From the NCBI RefSeq assembly GCF_032854445.1, contig NC_088300.1, positions 15,629,570 to 15,693,569 of the forward strand: a stretch of 64,000 nt of DNA, given 5' to 3'. Both the position numbers and the translations under genes were made by a program. Below the pieces are notes generated by a model, which saw only the letters and a program-made list of their open reading frames with translations, was not told the DNA's origin and made no database searches. Positions 39,501 to 51,001 of the stretch are shown here, piece by piece (position 1 is the first letter of the stretch; the number at the start of each line of letters is the position of its first letter). The DNA is from Liolophura sinensis. Its lineage: Eukaryota; Mollusca; Polyplacophora; Chitonida; Chitonidae.

Positions 39501-42500
39501 GACAGAAAAGAACGATTAACCCTCTGCCTATGGCATTAAACTTCAATAAATTGATCATTTACTTAATACAGAACTCCAAACGTGTACACCGAGTTCAGGA
39601 AGAGTGTGGAGAACAGGTGCTCAGTGCGCCCCCTGGTGGACATGCCAGCCCAGTTAAGGCCCCTCCCTGGTGGAGTAGAAGGAGGAGACATACCTGATTA
39701 CTCTGCTCAAGGTGAGATTTCTCCACAGCTGAATCTTTCGAATATACTGGTGACGAATCTTAATTCTAAATAGCTGAATTATTGAACTATATGTAAAGAA
39801 GCTGATACTATTAGTGACATGATCACTCAGTGATAAGATACTCTAATATATGACGTCAGTAATACTCATAATGGGTGAGGCGTCACTGAGTAACCATGTA
39901 ACGAATTTATCCTGCAAAGACCCATGAATTCAGTGCAGAACACCGATGTATAGGTGTATTGCTTCGGCGATGTGACCATTGTATTCACAACCCAACAAAG
40001 GGAGATAACCTACTCTGCAGACACATGTGACGTCATCTGCAGGTGAGAATATATTTGTACCCCACGTCACCATTGTTGTCCAGTGAATAGCAGAGTATTT
40101 TGTCTGATGGGGAATAAAAGAGCTTACTCAGTCACAAATTCTATACCATACACTGACACATATGTACACGTAGTAAGCAAGGAATAAGTGGAGGCAAAGA
40201 ATACTGAGGATTGCATACCTGTACATGTAGTAAGCAAAGAATCAGTGGAGGCAAAGAATACTGAAGATTGCATACCTGTACATGTAGTAAGCAAGGAATC
40301 AGTGGAGGCAAAGAATATTGAGGATTGCATACATGTACATGTAGTAAGCAAGGAATCAGTGGAGGCAAAGAATACTGAGGATTGCATACCTGTACATGTA
40401 GTAAGCAAGGAATCAGTGGAGGTAAAGAATAATGACAAATACATACACGTTCAGGTAGTTTCCATAGAAGTTGAAATACAGGATGAATATATGTGTACAT
40501 GTACCATATAACTTGTCAGTCCAGTTATCATATAGACGTGAAATGAACACATTTGCTATTTTGCTATACATGCACATGTGGGTATAGATGAGTTGAAAAA
40601 TTTGATGGGGGGGCTTCCTTGGCCGAGAGAGCATGCCAACACGGCGTGATGACCCAGGAGTCTCCAACCAGTGCAGTTGCTGTGAGTTCAAGCTTCCTCT
40701 CTGGCCATCTACCAGCAACCTGTGGATGGTTGTGGGTTTCCCCCAGGCTCTGCCCGGTTTCCTGCCACCATAATGCTGGCCACCAGCGTATAAGTGAAAT
40801 ATTCTTGAGTATCAAATAAATAAATAAAAATTTGATGAATGTACATAGATATCAACAAATGAGCAGAAATTTTAAAGATACTTTGCCTTTAACGTGTAGT
40901 AGAACTGAGTTAATTGTTAGCTGATAACAGATAGCAGTGTACAAGCAGTTTGAATACTGTTTTGGTGGTAATAGCCCTGAAAGTGCCTGCCAGTATGCAA
41001 ATGCATCACAGCTTAAACATTTTCACATGTGCCAAAATGATAAGCAGTGAACCAGTATTGTGTTTTATTTGGCCAGTATCCCTGTCAGAACCTGACCCCA
41101 GGTCTGCCTTCCCTTTCCGCGGTGGGGAGACGGCTGCCCTGGAGAGGTTACAGTATTACCTGTGGGGGTCAGACAAAGTGGCTAGTTACAAGGAGACCCG
41201 GAACGGTATGGTGGGACCGGACTACTCCACCAAGTTCTCACCATGGTATGTGCTAGTTTTATGACCTGTCTTAAGTCACACAGAAGTGTGAATATAGTAA
41301 CACACAGTTACATATAGTTTACTTTATAGAGATGACCGAATGTTGGCTGAGACAAGGATGTCAAAGAGATATGTTAATAAAATTTGGCATTACTCTAACC
41401 TTTTAACCAGTCAGTATGGGTCAGTTCTGTATCAAGCTAAGCCGTCATGCCCTACCTGGGTTCGTTGACCCATAAACCTTACAGTCATTGGCTCGTGTGT
41501 GTGACTGAGTATAGCGTAAAATACCAACCAAATAAATAAATAAATAATCATCTTGGAGAAATGAAATACTCTTTAGTATGGCATTAACACCTCAATGAAA
41601 AAAAAAAACAAACAAGTAAATGGATTACACTGATGTGACTGTATAGTGTGTCATTATGTTGTACATTTGACTTGATGGGAAAACTCTTTCCCGCTTGTAA
41701 CAAAATGATCCAAAACCCTGAACATTGGTCCTTTCCTGTATTGTCTCACAATTATCAGTGCATGTGTCCTTATAAAACACATATGACGTTTACAAGCAGT
41801 GCAAAGTCACAGAAGAAAACAATGTGATGTACTGAAGGGCCTTTTGCCTAGCTCATCCAAGAGTGTTCCATTGTATATTTATGCTATAAGCATATTAACT
41901 TACCAACAGAATACCTCAAGGTAAAACAAATCTCGTCATAGACCATGTTGTGTCTAACATGTACTTGTGTGGTACGTCATGGTCAATCTGCACACCTTGG
42001 AAGTATTACCTGTAAGGTATGTCATGGTCAGTTAGCACACCTTAAAGTATTACCTGTAAGGTATGTCATGGTCAATCAACACACCTTGAAGTATCGCCTG
42101 TAAGGTATGTCATGGTCAGTTTGCACACCTTGAAGTATTAGCTGTAAGGTATGTCATGGTCAATCAGCACACCTTGAAGTATGACCTGTAGGGTATGTCA
42201 TGGTCTGTTAGCACACCTTGAAGTATTACCTGTAAGGTATGTCATGGTCAGTTTGCACACCTTGAAGTATTACCTGTAAGGTATGTCATGGTAAGTTAGC
42301 ACACCTTGAAGTGTTACCTGTAAGGTAGGTCATGGTCAATTTGCACACCTTGAAGTGTTACCTGTAAGGTAGGTCATGGTCAATTTGCACACCTTGAAGT
42401 GTTACCTGTAAGGTATGTCATGGTCAATTTGTACACCTTGAAGTATTACCTGTAAGGTAGGTCATGGTCAATTTGCACACCTTGAAGTGTTACCTGTAAG

Positions 42501-45500
42501 GTATGTCATGGTCAATTTGCACACCTTGAAGTGTTACCTGTAAGGTATGTCATGGTCAATTTGCACACCTTGAAGTATTACCTGTAAGGTATGTCATGGT
42601 CAATTTGCACACCTTGAAGTGTTACCTGTAAGGTATATCATGGTCAATTTGCACACCTTGAAGTGTTACCTGTAAGGTATGTCATGGTCAATTTGCACAC
42701 CTTGAAGTGTTACCTGTAAGGTATGTCATGGTCAGTTTGCACACCTTGAAGTATTACCTGTAAGGTATATCATGGTCAATTTGCACACCTTGAAGTGTTA
42801 CCTGTAAGGTATGTCATGGTCAATTTGCACACCTTGAAGTGTTACCTGTAAGGTATATCATGGTCAATTTGCACACCTTGAAGTGTTACCTGTAAGGTAT
42901 GTCATGGTCAATTTGCACACCTTGAAGTGTTACCTGTAAGGTATGTCATGGTCAATTTGCACACCTTGAAGTATTACCTGTAAGGTATGTCTGGGTTATA
43001 TTCTGGTTCAATATGTTGTGTCTTACCTGCAGGGTATATGACAGTTACGAAGGATTGTAACTGTCGTTTCTTGTTGTCACAGGTTGGCTTTAGGGAGTCT
43101 TTCACCACGGCAGATTTACTGGGAAATGAAACGTTATGAGGAACAGCGCACAGCCAATCAGTCCACATACTGGGTGATTTTTGAGTTGTTATGGAGGGAT
43201 TACTTCAAATTTGTGGCCATAAAGTTTGGAGACCGGTTGTTCTATAAAAGTGGTAAGCAGATGCAAAAAGGATTATGTAATACTGTTGTGATAAAAATGA
43301 AATTGGCATAAAAGATACTGAGGAGAGAGGATACCAGCATTTTTGTATTGAATATTAATGGCAGAAAGTATGGGTGGTTTTGGAAACTTAATAAAAGAGA
43401 TGGTACAGGTGTTTTGCGGTGTTAATGGCAGATGATACCAGTATTTTCACTATGTTAATGATAGTGAGGGCACATGTATTTTTAGGAGGCCTTTGTGGCA
43501 AAGGGGGTTAGCACTCCAATGCAGCGCAATGACCCAGAAGCCTCTCACCAATGAGTTCAAATCCAGCTCATGTTGGCTTCCTCTTTGGCTGTATGTCAGA
43601 AGGTCCTTCAGCAACCTGCAGATGGTCGTGGGTTTCCCCCCGGTCTCCTCCTATCATCATGCTGGCATAAGTGAAATATTCGGAGTAAAACACCAATCAA
43701 ATAAATAAAATAAAGTATTTTTACAGTGTTAATGATGGAGAGGGTAAGAGTGATTTTGCAGCCTTGATGATAGAGTGAGCACACATTGTTTTGCAGTGTA
43801 AATGATAGAGAGGGTATGAGTGTTCTTTTGCTGTGTTAATGATAGAAAGGGTACCAATGTTTTTGCAGTGTTAATGATAAGAGACAGTACCAGAATTTTG
43901 CAGTGCTAATGACAGAGAGTATCAGTATTTTTGCAGTGTTAATTATAGAGAGGATACTGGTGTTTTTGCAATGCTGATGATAGAGAGATTACCAGTATTT
44001 TAGCAGTGTTGATAGAGTTTATGTCATATAAGTGAAACATTTGGCAAAAAACACCATCTAATTAGTAAATCAAGTATTTTTACGGTGTTAATGGTAGAGG
44101 GGGTACCGGTATTCTTGCAGTGTTTACAATAGAGAGGGTGCGAGTGTTTTGCAGTGTTAATGATAGAGTGGGCACACATTGTTTTTGCAGTGTTGATGAT
44201 AGAGAGGGTACTAGTGTTTTTGCAGTGCTGACGATAGAGATTGCCAGTTTTTTTGCAGCATTAATGATAGAGTGTACTGGTAATTAATTAATGATAGAGT
44301 GTACTAGTAATAATATAAAGCACATTATGCTTTATATTATTGATTGAATTTGTCATGTTCGATACTTTTGTGCTAAAGATCTGTGTTTTTCCAACAGGTC
44401 TTCTTGGGAAACATGTCCCCTGGAGAGTTGATATGAATTTGTTTAACGCATGGAAAGGTAGGTGAATGAAAATGGCAGAAAAATACATGTGGAAAAGGTC
44501 TGGTAATTTGACTTCCATTTTTTTCCACCAGAACATGCAAATATTGTGAAAAAATCAGGAGACACTGATATGTGTTTTTGGTGAGTTTGTTTAAGCCATG
44601 AATGTGAAGGTCATCAACTACTATGAACTCCTTCCCAGGACTGTTTATCAAACCAAATCTTTGACATGAAGACTAATATTAAAAAGAACAGATGTAACCT
44701 GAATTGTATCATGTTACCTGATATGTGGTCAGCTCTTTCACCTGTGTTTTGTTTGATTGCAGATGGCAGGACAGGTGTGCCATATGTGGATGCTAACATG
44801 AGAGAGCTGAAGGTCACAGGGTTCATGTCTAACAGAGGCAGACAGGTACAGCTCACAACTCACCTGAGAAAGGTTGACTATACCTGCACTTACTCATAAT
44901 TTTACCTTTACATTGACGAGTTTAGATGGAATTTTTGCACCTGATTATCTCCCCAAACTAGACACACCTTGACTTTTTAGGCGGGTTATCATAAATTCAC
45001 AAAAATTGTATCTTTGTCAAAAAACTGTAGATCCTTTCAAGTTTGACTTGCTTGATTCTGATTGATTCATCCACATTATAGGGTCATTTATGAATTTTTA
45101 GTGAAATTTAATTAATTTCTTATCCTCAAGACTTAAATGTTGGCACGAGGAGAATGATTTTATGTGATTCTGAAAGTACATTTCATACATGCTAAGGCTT
45201 AGAGGAAATGCAGTATATAGCTTTGTAAAGATCTTGACACCTCACTCAGTGAGATATATATATGTACATCCAGGTAAATAAATATTCTCACAGGTGGCAT
45301 TGCATTTATTTCAGAACGTTGCCAGCTACTTGACCAAAGATCTGAAGTTAGATTGGAGATTAGGTGCTGAGTGGTTTGAATCACTCCTGGTATGTTACAC
45401 ACTGACATTGTTGCATTGTAAGAATGCCGCAAATTGAGCTTGGAACAGTGAAAAATTCCTGACTTTCATGTTACAAGACAATCAAATCAAAAATTAACAG

Positions 45501-48500
45501 AATAAGTCAACTCATAATTAATCATTAAGTAAGTAAATAATTACAGAAAGGATATGTGCTTAGCACTAATTCTTCATACCTGATTTTTCTCCTTGCCAAT
45601 CATCTCAGGTTGACCATGATGTCTGCAGTAACTATGGCAACTGGCTATACAGTGCAGGTATTGGTAATGATCCTCGTCAAGATCGCAAGTTCAACATGAT
45701 CAAACAGGGACTGGATTATGACTCCAGTGTAAGTGAATTTTATCAGCAGACATTAGCTAGCTGTACATGACTTTTGAAACAGATTTTTAATCCAATTTTC
45801 ATGTCAAGTTTGTGACAGGAAGTGGTTAACAGCTTGCATTGTTTACATTGTCATACATGAAGTTGTGTGGAGGTCACTTGCCTATCACCAATAGTAGATA
45901 CACACAGAGCCAACATAGTAGTTGGATAGGAAGTTGCCAAAGGCGGGTGGTTTTCTCAAGGAACTTTGGTTTACTCCACCCATGAAACTGGCTGTCATGA
46001 TATAACGTAGATACTTTTGAGTAGAGCTTTAAACCCCAATCAGACAGACAACTCATTACAAACCAATCATTTTCATAAAGCATATGTCATAAGAAGTTTA
46101 ACTAAATATAGAAATACTCAGTACCTATTTGTTACTGTACATTAGTATTTATCACCAGGATGAGACGGATTACATGTACATATATCAATGTCAATACACA
46201 GTAAAAAAACATAAAATAATTTCATACAAATATAAATTTGATCATTTTTCTCTTTGGTTTGGAATGTAAATGTTAAGAAATTAAATCTGTAGAACTAAAC
46301 TAAATATTTCCCATTGAAATGTTAAAAGGGTTTCACATTCTGTTTTACAATGTACAGATTCCTCTTGGAGGACATAAATGATATCACCAGGATTCATATG
46401 TTTCACAAATTATGCGTGTACATCATCATGTGGAATTATTCTAGTACCAGTTCAATATGGACAATCAATTCTAGATTGTATGATCTAATTATAAACATGA
46501 TCCATATATGATTAATAATAATCTAATAATAATAATCTAATAATTATGAAACTAAACACTTGCATAGAATTTTTTTACTGGAAAAACATCACCAAACTGA
46601 GTACACTTTGATAAAGAGAATTAACATGCTGGGTAAACAGGTATTGGAATGGGTATGGTGGAAGCACATATCTGTTTATTGTTACCAGCACTATGCTGAC
46701 GGACGGAAGTGGATTACATGAGTACCTTTCCTGTACTTCATTTTCTGAATATAAAACTAGGATTGAGAAATTGGTGCTGCCAGTAGGATCAGTCAAATGT
46801 TATTGTAATTATTATTTTATTAAGTCCTTGAATTTAAGGATTTAAAGAACCAATGGGAAGCCTCTCTATAAGCTGCAGGATATGTCAGCTGGTTTTTCAG
46901 TTGGTCTGTCAGTCTGTCAATATTCTACATGTATCTTTTAACATGGGCCGTCCACTAAGGGTGGCATATGGACGTTTGAAAGGATATCACAGCAGTTGCA
47001 AATGTGTACTTGTTCTTTCACATTCGCACGAATCTCAACACTCAAAAGTCAGAGTATTTTGTCCATTTCAGGGTGAGTATGTGAGACATTGGGTGGAGGA
47101 ACTAAAGGGCATCAGTGGAGGAGACATACACAGGGTGTGGACACTGCCCTCAGGCCTGCTGTCTCGGGCAGGCATCAGCATAGGGCTGAACTACCCATAC
47201 CCAGTCGTCGTCGCACCAGAGTGGGCAAGACATTTCGGAAAATCTGTGAGTACACAGATGGAAACTCCACTCCTGCAAACCTTATGGTGTGCAAAGATGT
47301 TTTTTTTCATACATGACACAGAAATTGTTTAAGAGCCACATTAATTAAGACATCTTGAATTGTGGAACAAGTAGTTGTACAGCTTGGGATGAGTTTGTTT
47401 AGGCAGATAAATATATCAGTGTCAATTTTTACCCTAAGCCAGATGCTGAAGGATTTTTTTTTTTTTTGGATAAAAAAGAAGAGATTTGCAAAAAACAGGA
47501 AATATGTAAGTGCAAAATCCCAGTGGACTTTCACCTCTACATTGTTTTGATGACAGTACCTCTGCACTTGGGTACCTCTGCACTTGGGTACCTCTGCACT
47601 TGGGTACCTCTGTACTTAAGAGAACAACCAAAGCACCCTGTGCTACATTACCCTCAGAGTGCATGACCTATTAATTTATGACGCGCCTGTTAAGATAGCT
47701 ACCATTCTCTCCCCATAAGGTTGGTCAAGTGTCATGTTATGGTCTTCATGAAAGGACTTCTGACAGTACCAGGATGTACACTGAAAGAAGTGTATATCCC
47801 ACTGTGCAAGGCTTTTGAGATGAATATGTATCAAAACAAATTGATCAAAGTGCATACAGGACCTAGTCAGTCTTCCCTTCTCTTACAGACATATACACAA
47901 ACCAAAATAACTGCTCTGGGAATTGAAAGGGAATCCCCTGAGATTGAGCAAACACCCTGTGAGGAGAGGATTAAAAATGTCACAGTCTGTACCACCATAA
48001 CCGTCTGACTCATGTGTTCAGAAGAATATTTGCTGAACTAGCAAATAGACCACTGTGGTGGCCTAATGGGTAGAGCCTCTGCCTCAAAGGCAGGAGGTCC
48101 GGCATCAAACCAGGGTCAGGTCTTACCAGAGGCTTTAAAAATGGTACTTCCTGCTGCCTTGCTTAGCAATCAGCAGTGAAAAGGTTCGAGCAAGGAAGCC
48201 TGATTATAATGTGACTGGGTGGGGTGCCATGTCTGGTGTCTTTGGCTTGATACTTCAGTGACAGCAGCACTTTGGCAGCATGGTCTCGCCCTGCCACAAG
48301 AAGGCACAATATATGTACACACACCTAATGATCATGTGACGTTAAACCCCAAGCATACATACATACATACCAGCAAATAAATTTAGTAAATGTGAGCCAG
48401 AGGGGATATCATTTTATGTTCAAGTCCTATTATTACTCTTATTATTAACAGAATATTAATATTTGGCCAAGAATTCACCCTTGCAGTACATCATATTGGA

Positions 48501-50521
48501 CTTGAAGAAACAAAGCAAATCCTTAAATGAAGATATTTGTGTGCAATGTTGTAAAACATGAATTGTACATCTGTGATTAATTACATGTGGATATCTTAAC
48601 AGTGACAGAGATGCTGGTGTTTTATCTACTGCAGAGTTTTGTAGCAAATCTGGTAAAAGATGGCAACCCCAAGATGCCTTGTCTGTCTTTGAAAACTAAA
48701 GCTACAGAGTCAAATCAGTTCAGATGTTTATATGTATAGCTTTGGAGATCAAATAAACCATACTTGCATTGGTAGCATAAAATTTCAACGATAATAATCC
48801 TTTTTTTGTTAACAAAATATACACACTTTCATAGCTGTATCAACTTAGTACATGAATCCTGTTTCACAAATCAGATGATTTGAAACCCTTATGGATACAC
48901 AGTTTGATACACTGTTGAGGCATTTGATATTACATGTATAAATAATGCTAGTAGCAAAATTCAGTGTGGTCACGTCAAATGAACCCTTGGCTTTAGCCAT
49001 GCATGCACACACTCAGCTAAAAACTTAACAACTTGGTGTGACAGAGCTGTTTTAAAACTATGTCACAGCAACATCTTATCGGTTATTAATTTAAATGTTC
49101 TATATTATTACTGTTCTCAGTCTTCAGGATTACATGGATATAGCTCTATATACATGTAGTGAAAAGCTGTAGTTTTCAAAACTTTTTACACCCAAATTAC
49201 ATAATGTCACTCTCACCCTTATAAGGTGTACTAGAGGTATACATGAGATACATTTGAGGTGTACCTTTGGAGTTCAGCATATCTGAACTGAGGTGTGTCT
49301 AAGGTGTACTTTAGGTGTATCTGAGGTGTATTGAAGTGGAGGTGTACCCTATAAATATTAGGTGAAAAATATGATGCCTGAAGTACAACTGAGGTATAGC
49401 TGAGGTACATATTTATAGGCAAGGTGGATGTACACTGTTCTCACTTTTATTTTGATAGAAAACAACCTCGAAGAACTAAAATATAGGCTGTAGAAATTAC
49501 AGATAAATTTAATTAAGTTTGTAAGTGCATGCTGTTTCTTGTTTACAGTATCTGTCAATCTCAGCTGACCTACAACAACAATATTTAAATACATTTACAT
49601 GAGGCTTTTTAGTTGCTTGATCAAAATTTATCAAAATTTCCTTTCCTATGCCTTTCAGAACTGTTCATGTGCCCGAACATGTTACTAATTATGTCCCAGA
49701 ATGCATTAATCAGTCCATAATTGAGCAAATATATCCGTGCTCTGTGATTAGTCAATACTTACAAACTGAATGGCAAGTCATTATAGTGTGAGACAAAGGT
49801 TTATATTTATTTAGTAAACATTTTTCTTTTGCTCAAAAATATTTTACACTCACCATCTTGTCTCAAGTAAACTGTAAATCTCATCTCTTGTTTTTAAAAC
49901 TTTAAAAAAAGTGGCTGAGGTGTACCTGACGTACATGACCACTAAATTATCATCAAAAACTTTCAAAGTTTCTAAAGTGTACTTGAGGTACATCTTCTGT
50001 ATGTTGATTTTTGGGTTTCTGAGGTACATCTGAGTTATAGGCATATATCTGGGAGGTACTTGAGGTACAGCACACATGTATACCTCACACTAAGATGTAC
50101 AGGAAGCAAACACCCCATATTCACCTCATGTATACCTCACACTGACGTGCACACCTCATGTCATCAAGGGTATCCTTTTCCCTTAAACTAAAATATTTCA
50201 AGACTTTTCCCAAACTGAAGTGGTAAAGTGTTCCTTTCAGACCTTCACATACAATGATGCATGTTCAAGTGGTAAAGAAATATACATGTACTATTGTATA
50301 TGTATAATATATATATATATATAAACAAAAAACATATTGTACAATAAACCACTAAAATTTATGGGTAGATAACCGAAAGGCTCTTAGCCTTGCCTGTAAC
50401 AATCATTTCCCCTTTTGTGTTTCAGGGCAGTGCAAGAGGACGAGGGGCGGGTAACTCAGTTAGAAATCGAGGGGTTGACTTCTACTTCTCGTCGTCATCA
50501 CGCAAGAAACCTACAAACTGA
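33561..50521 (+). CDS. CRY-DASH: Cryptochrome DASH (CRY-DASH)
   Basis: Complete in 13 exons: 33561-33629, 36077-36249, 36906-37008, 38267-38394, 39572-39711, 41089-41245, 43083-43252, 44398-44457, 44763-44845, 45315-45389, 45609-45728, 47072-47245 and 50426-50521. The exons join to 515 residues, the usual length for animal CRY-DASH. The N-terminal photolyase fold (about 7-180) opens [15 protein letters not shown] and has [10 protein letters not shown]. The FAD-binding domain (about 210-480) has [19 protein letters not shown] (292-300), [33 protein letters not shown] and [16 protein letters not shown], including Trp375, Trp381 and Trp398 in the electron-transfer region. The C-terminal tail is Gly/Arg-rich and ends in GVDFYFSSS, as in vertebrate DASH proteins. 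The class is a flavoprotein that repairs CPD lesions mainly in single-stranded DNA and may also signal. It is absent from mammals. Introns 3, 5, 6 and 7 hold large tandem arrays. No damage is seen. Confidence 0.97.
33825..34195. mobile_element. Foldback element in CRY-DASH intron 1
   Basis: The left part ('tggcaaaa', 'ccccaaaccaacgtcaa', 'ctccattt') recurs inverted on the right ('aatggagtgcac', 'tgacgttggtttgggg', 'ttttgcca'), with a gap of about 20 bp in the left arm. The middle holds opposed open frames of about 70-85 codons with no recognisable domain. It looks like a non-autonomous DNA element with long imperfect inverted ends. Confidence 0.55.
34351..34445 (+). repeat. Degenerate SINE fragment
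   Basis: Blocks 'aggagcctctcac', 'gttgtgagttcagatcc' and 'ggttgtacgtg' match the head and early body of the common SINE with many changes. The tail is absent. It is an old copy in CRY-DASH intron 1, just before a small MITE. Confidence 0.65.
34467..34599. mobile_element. 133-bp MITE with about 30-bp inverted ends
   Basis: It begins 'gctgtcaagaaagatt' and ends with the exact inverse 'aatctttcttgacagc'. The pairing continues inward with a few mismatches ('acccagatgattactc' against 'ggttatctaggt'). No coding capacity. The whole could fold into one imperfect hairpin. No clear target-site duplication. Confidence 0.8.
37072..38060 (+). repeat. 22-bp minisatellite, CRY-DASH intron 3
   Basis: The unit is close to 'ccagctcacccatcacaaac', with 'cattcatcac' variants, repeated for about 1 kb. 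A higher-order unit marked by 'cccatgatcacaaacaact' recurs near 37617, 37783 and 37927. The plus strand is almost free of G. The array begins about 65 bp after the exon 3 donor. It is open in several frames but has no gene-like start, splice context or composition. Confidence 0.95.
38978..39173 (+). repeat. Second SINE family, Pro-tRNA-like head, 14-bp target-site duplication
   Basis: The head 'gttggtagagcgtccgcttt' plus 'gggagcggtagatccagg' is tRNA-like, with TGG where a proline anticodon would be. The 3' part 'cgacgttaaacccctatcac' ends in a (cact)n-like tail. It is flanked by tctaatttactaat at 38964-38977 and 39174-39187. The trailing body and duplication mark it as a retroposed SINE, not a tRNA gene. 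It lies in CRY-DASH intron 4. Confidence 0.92.
40165..40455 (+). repeat. 57-bp minisatellite, about 5 copies, CRY-DASH intron 5
   Basis: 'gtagtaagcaaggaatcagt' recurs at 40170, 40227, 40284, 40341 and 40398, exactly 57 bp apart. Since 57 is 19 codons, every frame open in one unit stays open across the array on both strands. That explains the long frames here without a gene. Confidence 0.95.
40608..40825 (+). repeat. SINE with 12-bp target-site duplication
   Basis: It has the common SINE head, body and 'ataagtgaaatattcttgag' end. Flanks aaaaatttgatg occur at 40596-40607 and 40826-40837. It lies in CRY-DASH intron 5 in the sense orientation. Confidence 0.92.
41440..41553 (+). repeat. SINE 3' end fragment
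   Basis: 'gagtatagcgtaaaatacca' followed by (aaat)n matches the SINE tail. The upstream part is diverged and the head is not recognisable. It lies in CRY-DASH intron 6. Confidence 0.55.
41971..42995 (+). repeat. 44-bp minisatellite with a donor-like motif, CRY-DASH intron 6
   Basis: About 23 copies of a 44-bp unit beginning 'acctgtaaggtatgtcatgg' and ending 'caccttgaagtgtt'. Most units contain AAG-GTATGT, an excellent 5' splice-site match, overlapping a second one (CT-GTAAGG). The true exon 6 donor is ATG-GTATGT at 41246. The array ends about 90 bp before exon 7. Copies differ by one to a few bases. Confidence 0.95.
43370..44290 (+). repeat. Degenerate ~36-bp tandem array with acceptor-like motifs, CRY-DASH intron 7
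   Basis: The unit is close to 'gtttttgcagtgttaatgat' plus 'agagagggtaccagt', repeated with drift and interrupted by a SINE at 43485-43714. Many units contain a pyrimidine run followed by GCAG, as in a 3' splice site. The array ends about 110 bp before the true exon 8 acceptor (44396-44397). Confidence 0.85.
43485..43714 (+). repeat. SINE inserted into the intron 7 tandem array
   Basis: Common SINE with a shortened body. Flanked by gtattttta at 43476-43484 and 43715-43723, a piece of the array unit duplicated on insertion. The array is therefore older than this insertion. Confidence 0.9.
47554..47620 (+). repeat. 16-bp tandem repeat, about 4 copies
   Basis: 'gtacctctgcacttgg' repeated head to tail, with the last copy altered, in CRY-DASH intron 12. 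No other signal. Confidence 0.85.
48048..48371 (+). repeat. Third tRNA-derived SINE, 324 bp
   Basis: The tRNA-like head has an A box near 'tggcctaatgggtagagcct' and a B box near 'ggtccggcatcaaacc'. The body follows, with the end 'tgacgttaaaccccaagc' and a (catA)n tail. It is flanked by agcaaata at 48040-48047 and 48372-48379. Its 3' end resembles that of the SINE at 38978-39173 (shared 'gacgttaaaccc'), so the two may use the same LINE partner. Located in CRY-DASH intron 12. Confidence 0.88.
49222..50160 (+). repeat. Two blocks of short 'gaggtgtac' repeats, CRY-DASH intron 12
   Basis: At 49222-49430 and 49912-50160 the words 'gaggtgtac', 'gaggtgtat' and 'gaggtacat' recur irregularly every 10-25 bp, separated by about 480 bp of plain sequence. 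It is a decayed short-period repeat with no coding sense. Confidence 0.6.
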
Positions 50522-51001
50522 CTTTAAAAGCCTTGTCTTTTATCGAGACTGTTAATCACGTCACCTCTGAATGACTGCTGCTGTACTTGGTTCATTTGGC
50601 ATCCGATCAATTTAACTGTCATCCCTCTTATCCCTCTTTTTATCTGTGGGCGTCGCGATATGGTGATTAGATGTGAGTAAATTATCGCCGCAGTAAAAAG
50701 CTGATGTCGCCCTGGAGACGACCTTTGGCCTGTCGATAAAAATGTCTGCTACGCAGTTCGTGTTTGGTGAGATGTCGTGAGTTATTGCAATAGTGGAGGG
50801 CGAGAGTATGTCACCTCATCTCTCTATTGGGGAAGGGAGAATGAAGAGTATTTCGTGAATTGTCACTTGGCATCCCTGTGTATGGCTGCTCTACTTGGTT
50901 CATGTGGCATCGGATCATTTTAACTGCCATCTACATATGACTGGCCAAATTTTACTACCATCCCCATACATTGTGTTAATTCATTCGTCTTCGTGTGACT
51001 A
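50522..51001. other. Convergent 3' gap between CRY-DASH and the ZU5-death gene
   Basis: Only 480 bp separate the two stop codons. There is no canonical AATAAA on either strand here, so the 3' UTRs either overlap or end at variant signals. A segment of about 48 bp is duplicated: 'tacttggttcatttggcatc' (from about 50584) recurs as 'tacttggttcatgtggcatc' (from about 50892), both followed by a 'gatca.tttaactg.catc' run. Confidence 0.7.

Noticed and set aside
40124-40511. Opposed open frames of 106-119 codons with repeated peptides
   Set aside because: The 57-bp repeat period is a multiple of 3, so open frames persist on both strands by arithmetic.
41971-42995. CRISPR array
   Set aside because: Units abut directly with no unique spacers, in a eukaryotic intron. 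It is a minisatellite.
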